Below are positions 60,913-64,000 of a stretch of DNA of 64,000 bases, in pieces (within the stretch, counting starts at the first letter, position 1; every line of letters starts with the position of its first letter). A model generated the notes under the pieces. The model saw only the letters and a program-made list of their open reading frames with translations. It made no database searches and was not told the origin of the DNA. Origin of the DNA: Streptomyces sp. ISL-87 (lineage in GTDB: Bacteria > Actinomycetota > Actinomycetes > Streptomycetales > Streptomycetaceae); assembly GCF_018614095.1 (NCBI RefSeq), contig NZ_JAGGOY010000028.1:62001-126000 (forward strand), in the 5' to 3' direction. The translations under genes and the position numbers were made by a program.

Positions 60913-61788
60913 GTGACCTACCGCACCGAGTTCTTCCACACCTACGACGGGTTGCGGCTCGCCTACCACGTCATCGGGTCTGGGCGGCCGCTGATCGTAC
61001 TGCCCACCGGCCCCGGACTCACCCCCGACTACCTGGGCGATCTCGGTGGACTGCCGGCGCGGACGTCCCGGTCGCTGGTGTTCCTGCAGCTGCGTGGTTC
61101 CGGAGTGTCCGAGGTGCCGGACGACCCGGCCACCTACCGCTGCGACCGGATGGTGGAGGACGTCGAGGCGCTTCGTCACCACCTCATGCTCGAACGTATG
61201 GACCTGATCGCACACTCCCAGGCGGGCGACCTGGGACTGATGTACGCGGCTCGCTACCCCGAGCGCCTGACCAGCCTCGTCCTGGTGACGCCCGTGATGA
61301 CGGCCATCGGCGTCGAACCGTCGCCGGACGAGATGCGTGAGTCCATGAAGCTGCGCGAGAACGAACCGTGGTACGAAGCGGCCGCGGACGCGGTGATGCT
61401 CGCGCTGGACGGCGACGAGAGCCTGGAACTCCGGGCGAGTTACGTCCCGTTCTTCTACGCCCGCTGGGACGAGGCGGCGCGGGAGCACGCCGCGCTGAAC
61501 TCGGACCGCGCCAGCAGGGTGGAAGCCGGGTTCATCGTCGACGGCATGTTCACCCCGGAGGAGACGCGCCGCGCCCTGCACGAGATGGCCGCCCCGGTAT
61601 TGATCTTCGTCGGCGAGATGGACCTCGCACCGACCGTCGAGCAAGCGGGCAGAGCGATGAAGCTGTTCCCCGACGCGCACCTGGTCGTACAGCCCGACAC
61701 CGCGCACATGCCATGGGTGGACGATCCGGTCTGGTTCTGCAACGAGCTGACCCGGTTCCTGAACACCGCGGTCGACGCACGGTCGTAG
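60913..61788 (+). CDS. Alpha/beta hydrolase, proline-iminopeptidase-like (S33)
   Basis: This is a 291-residue alpha/beta hydrolase. GTG 60913 follows GGAGAGGA. The oxyanion region is VLPTGPGLTPDYLG. The nucleophile Ser lies in LIAHSQAGDLGLMYAARYPE, the acid is Asp in IFVGEMDLAP, and the His is in VQPDTAHMPWVDD. Sequence and size fit the S33 prolyl aminopeptidase group. Since no thioesterase domain exists in the assembly line, it is the best candidate for product release. Alternatively it trims a prodrug residue or inactivates the compound. Confidence 0.85.
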   Translation: MTYRTEFFHTYDGLRLAYHVIGSGRPLIVLPTGPGLTPDYLGDLGGLPARTSRSLVFLQLRGSGVSEVPDDPATYRCDRMVEDVEALRHHLMLERMDLIAHSQAGDLGLMYAARYPERLTSLVLVTPVMTAIGVEPSPDEMRESMKLRENEPWYEAAADAVMLALDGDESLELRASYVPFFYARWDEAAREHAALNSDRASRVEAGFIVDGMFTPEETRRALHEMAAPVLIFVGEMDLAPTVEQAGRAMKLFPDAHLVVQPDTAHMPWVDDPVWFCNELTRFLNTAVDARS

Positions 61789-61820
61789 GATCCGGGATCT
61801 TCAAGGCGGACACGTGGGCT

Positions 61821-61840
61821 CCGATCACCACGGTGATCGG
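61821..61840. terminator. Hairpin between convergent operons
   Basis: CCGATCACC (61821-61829) and GGTGATCGG (61832-61840) form a perfect 9-bp stem with a 2-base loop between the hydrolase and the ribosomal protection gene, which converge here. Confidence 0.65.
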
Positions 61841-61852
61841 GGCCGATCGGGC

Positions 61853-63829
61853 TCAGATCCGGCCGAAGACCCGCAGCAAGTACTCCTTGCGGTCCATCGG
61901 GTTGGTGTCCGTGCGGCGGCGGGCCGGGGCAGGGCCGGGGGCCGGCTGGAAGCTGTCCAACCGGGTCGACAGGATGCCCTCGCCCTGACTCAGCCCGGGC
62001 AGCCTCTGCTCGAACTCCTGGACGGTGCGGGCCGGGATGGTGCCGTCGACCAGGCAAGTGCTGCCGTATGCCTTCGTCGTCTCCGGCGTGGCGCCGCACT
62101 CCACCAGATTCAGCAGCGCGGTGCTGATGTTCTCGGCCGGCACCTCCAGTTCGAATCTGTTCACCGGCTCGAACACTTGGGTACCCGCCTGTTTGAGCGC
62201 ATCCATCAGCACCAGCGGGGTCACCTTGCGGAAGTCACCCGCCGCACTGACCGGGCTGGCGTACCCGGTGCGGGTCAGTGTCACCAGGATGTCGAGCACC
62301 TCCCACCCGTACAACCCCTGCTGCAGGGTCGAGCGCACCGCCTCCTCGATCGCCTTGTGGAAGGCGTGCGGCAGTGAGCCCAGCTCGACCGACCGCCGGA
62401 AGACGACACCCGAGTCCGGCTCGCCGGGCTCCACCCGCAGCCCGACCGTGGCCCAGAAGAAGGTCCTGTTCCTGAGGTCGATCTCCTCCACCGACTCGCC
62501 GACCCCGATGGGCCTCTCCACGCAGATGGTCCGTGTGCCCTCGAACTCCACGTCCAGCTTGTAGTCCTCGGCGAGCGTGGCCTTGATGACCTCCTTCTGC
62601 ACCTCGCCGTACAGCGAGACCGAGACTTCCTGCTCGTCATCGTTCTTGCGGACGTTGATGAACGGGTCCTGGTCGGCCAGCTGCAGCAGGGCCTCGTAGA
62701 GGTCGGGCATTGCCCCCGGCCTGGTCGCCCTGATCACGGTCTCCAGGCTCGGCGGCGCGAACAGATGCCGCCCCCGCAGCCCGTCGCCGGTTCCGAGCTG
62801 ATCCCCGATCCGAATGCCCTTGAGCCCCCTGACCTTGGCGATGTCACCCGCGGACGCGTGCGCCTCGATCACCTCGGAGCCCCGGTGGAACACCTCGACC
62901 ACGGTCGGCCGACCGGCCAGCTCGGTGATGGTGCCGTGCCGATCCTGCCGGTAGAGGCCGATGTTGGTGCGAGCCCTGAGCACACCCGAGTGCAGGCGCA
63001 CATAGGCGACCTTCTCCCCGGCCCATCCGCGTTCGATCTTGAACACCGTCCCGCGCAACCCGGCGTCGGACCGGCCGGGAGCAACCGGAAGCAGGCTGGT
63101 GATCCCGTCGATCAGCCCGGTGATGCCGGTGCCTGCCACGGCCGAACCGAAGAACACCGGGCACAGGAGTGCCTCGCGGGTCTGCCGGGCCAGCTCGGTG
63201 GCGTAGTCCTGCGCGACCAGCACCGGCTCGTCGGCGAGGTAGCGGGCCAGGAAGCCGTCGTCGTGCTCGGCGAGCACCTCGGTCAACTCGGAGGCGAAGT
63301 CCTCCTCCGAGACGCGGCGGGCCACGGCGTGCGCCTGCCGCGTACCGATCTCCTCCACCCTGGTCATGGGGACGAGGGAGGGTGCCAGCTCGGATCGGAT
63401 CGACTCCAGCAGGTCCTCGTAGCGGGCCCCCATGCGGTCGATCTTGTTCACGAACAGGATCACCGGCATGCGCATCTTGACCAGGGTGCGCATGAGCAGG
63501 CGGCTCTGAGCCTGTACGCCCTCGACCGCCGATATGACGAGCACCACTCCGTCGAGCACGCCAAGGGCCCGCTCCACCTCGGAGATGAAGTCGGGGTGAC
63601 CGGGTGTGTCGATCAGATTGACCTTCACCTCGCCGACGGTGAAAGACACCACTGCCGACCGGATGGTGATGCCGCGCCGGCGCTCGAGTTCGTGCGCGTC
63701 GGTCTGGGTGTCGCCACGATCGACGCTGCCGATCCGGTCGATGACGCCGGCGGTGTACAGCAACCGCTCGGTCAGGCTGGTCTTACCGGCATCGACATGT
63801 GCCAGGATTCCGATGTTCACGCTTGTCAT
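61853..63829 (-). CDS. TetM/OtrA-type ribosomal protection GTPase
   Basis: This is a 658-residue translation-factor GTPase. G1 is AHVDAGKTS (residues 10-18), and NLIDTPGHPDFISEVER and FVNKIDRMG give G3 and G4. Domains II-V follow the EF-G plan. The domain IV loop has TGYASPVSAAGDFRK with S525-P-V-S528, matching the SPVS tip of Tet(M)-like proteins that dislodges tetracycline from the ribosome; EF-G lacks it. Streptomyces genomes carry several such genes. Here it is 27 bp downstream of a carrier-protein gene of the cluster, so self-resistance to a ribosome-targeting product is a reasonable inference. Confidence 0.88.
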   Translation of the reverse strand: MTSVNIGILAHVDAGKTSLTERLLYTAGVIDRIGSVDRGDTQTDAHELERRRGITIRSAVVSFTVGEVKVNLIDTPGHPDFISEVERALGVLDGVVLVISAVEGVQAQSRLLMRTLVKMRMPVILFVNKIDRMGARYEDLLESIRSELAPSLVPMTRVEEIGTRQAHAVARRVSEEDFASELTEVLAEHDDGFLARYLADEPVLVAQDYATELARQTREALLCPVFFGSAVAGTGITGLIDGITSLLPVAPGRSDAGLRGTVFKIERGWAGEKVAYVRLHSGVLRARTNIGLYRQDRHGTITELAGRPTVVEVFHRGSEVIEAHASAGDIAKVRGLKGIRIGDQLGTGDGLRGRHLFAPPSLETVIRATRPGAMPDLYEALLQLADQDPFINVRKNDDEQEVSVSLYGEVQKEVIKATLAEDYKLDVEFEGTRTICVERPIGVGESVEEIDLRNRTFFWATVGLRVEPGEPDSGVVFRRSVELGSLPHAFHKAIEEAVRSTLQQGLYGWEVLDILVTLTRTGYASPVSAAGDFRKVTPLVLMDALKQAGTQVFEPVNRFELEVPAENISTALLNLVECGATPETTKAYGSTCLVDGTIPARTVQEFEQRLPGLSQGEGILSTRLDSFQPAPGPAPARRRTDTNPMDRKEYLLRVFGRI

Positions 63830-63856
63830 GACGTGCTTCCCCTAGTTCTTCGGTCT

Positions 63857-64000
63857 TCAGGGAAGGTCGGCCGACGCGCCTGGGTGCGTCTGCGTCGTTT
63901 CGTCCATGTGGTCCAACCAGGCGGCGATCGTCGCGATGGTGGGCATCCGCCTGAGGTCGTCGACGCCGAACTCGACGTCCATCATCGTACGGATGCGGTT
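63857..64000 (-). CDS. Carrier-protein C-terminus (partial, cut by window edge)
   Basis: The last 47 residues of a minus-strand gene read RIRTMMDVEFGVDDLRRMPT, then IATIAAWLDHMDETTQ and a short tail, ending at TGA 63857-63859. The pattern (FGVxxxLxxxxxxPTIAxIAxxL) is helix III-IV of a PCP/ACP domain. It is either a discrete carrier or the end of a large NRPS/PKS. It shows that the cluster goes on beyond position 64000 on this strand. Confidence 0.7.
   Translation of the reverse strand, partial: NRIRTMMDVEFGVDDLRRMPTIATIAAWLDHMDETTQTHPGASADLP

Noticed and set aside
1..64000. tRNA, rRNA or riboswitch genes
   Set aside because: No cloverleaf-like or rRNA-like stretch was recognised by eye; a tRNAscan-SE and Rfam search would be needed to exclude them.

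Overview
The window is high-GC actinobacterial DNA, most probably from a Streptomyces chromosome. The grounds are codon usage, frequent GTG starts, four-base ATGA/GTGA gene overlaps, rare TTA codons, and families typical of Streptomyces (GlxA-type regulators, XRE/MmyB regulators, HelR, FkbH, Tat-type signal peptides). The left two thirds (1-43100) reads as an accessory or arm region. Short regulator/enzyme pairs alternate with many truncated genes and transposase remnants. The right third (43349-64000) is a tightly organised biosynthetic gene cluster that runs off the right edge.

Region 1-16680: LysR, GlxA and MerR regulators beside their likely targets (NAD(P)-binding oxidoreductase, AhpD-like protein, DHA2-type MFS pump, ABC-2/YhgE-like membrane protein). 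There is also a secreted NucA/NucB-type nuclease with a possible inhibitor gene, an RNA cyclic phosphodiesterase (ThpR) and a HelR-type helicase. Broken genes include an integrase-like fragment, a frameshifted MerR joined to the last part of an MMPL transporter, a P-loop fragment and a glycosyltransferase fragment. An exact 20-bp rifamycin-associated element lies about 220 bp upstream of helR.

Region 16680-33300: a DUF1963/YwqG-like protein, a secreted operon (crystallin/I36-like protein plus phosphodiester glycosidase), a cupin, a second GlxA regulator next to a second-style GAPDH, an MFS pump divergent from an XRE/MmyB regulator, a PPOX-fold protein, a DJ-1/PfpI protein, an FAD monooxygenase with a 16-bp palindrome and only the first codons of its probable regulator, and a Tat-exported amidohydrolase.

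Region 33300-36710 is an insertion-sequence graveyard (IS21 helper, IS3, IS256, Mu/IS481-like integrase and ExeA-like ATPase pieces). It is followed by GNAT, barstar-domain, VOC, TolB-propeller and SnoaL-like genes and a LysR/zinc-type oxidoreductase pair.

Region 43349-61788 is the main system: a Fe(II)/2-oxoglutarate amino-acid hydroxylase (VioC/AsnO type), a DHDPS/NAL-type aldolase, a HAD phosphatase, two C-A-T NRPS proteins, a KS-(degenerate AT)-ACP polyketide synthase, MbtH, and a complete hydroxymalonyl-ACP set (3-hydroxyacyl-CoA dehydrogenase, ACP, acyl-CoA dehydrogenase, FkbH). To these are added a KASIII-like protein with a non-standard active site, an MFS exporter and an S33-type hydrolase. 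The HAD-to-FkbH genes all overlap by four bases and several carry TTA codons, which suggests bldA control. On the opposite strand, converging on this operon, are a TetM/OtrA-type ribosomal protection protein and, at the right edge, the C-terminus of a carrier protein. The cluster therefore continues outside the window, and its product may act on the ribosome. The predicted core is two amino acids extended by one hydroxylated C2 unit. I cannot match it to a named compound from memory.
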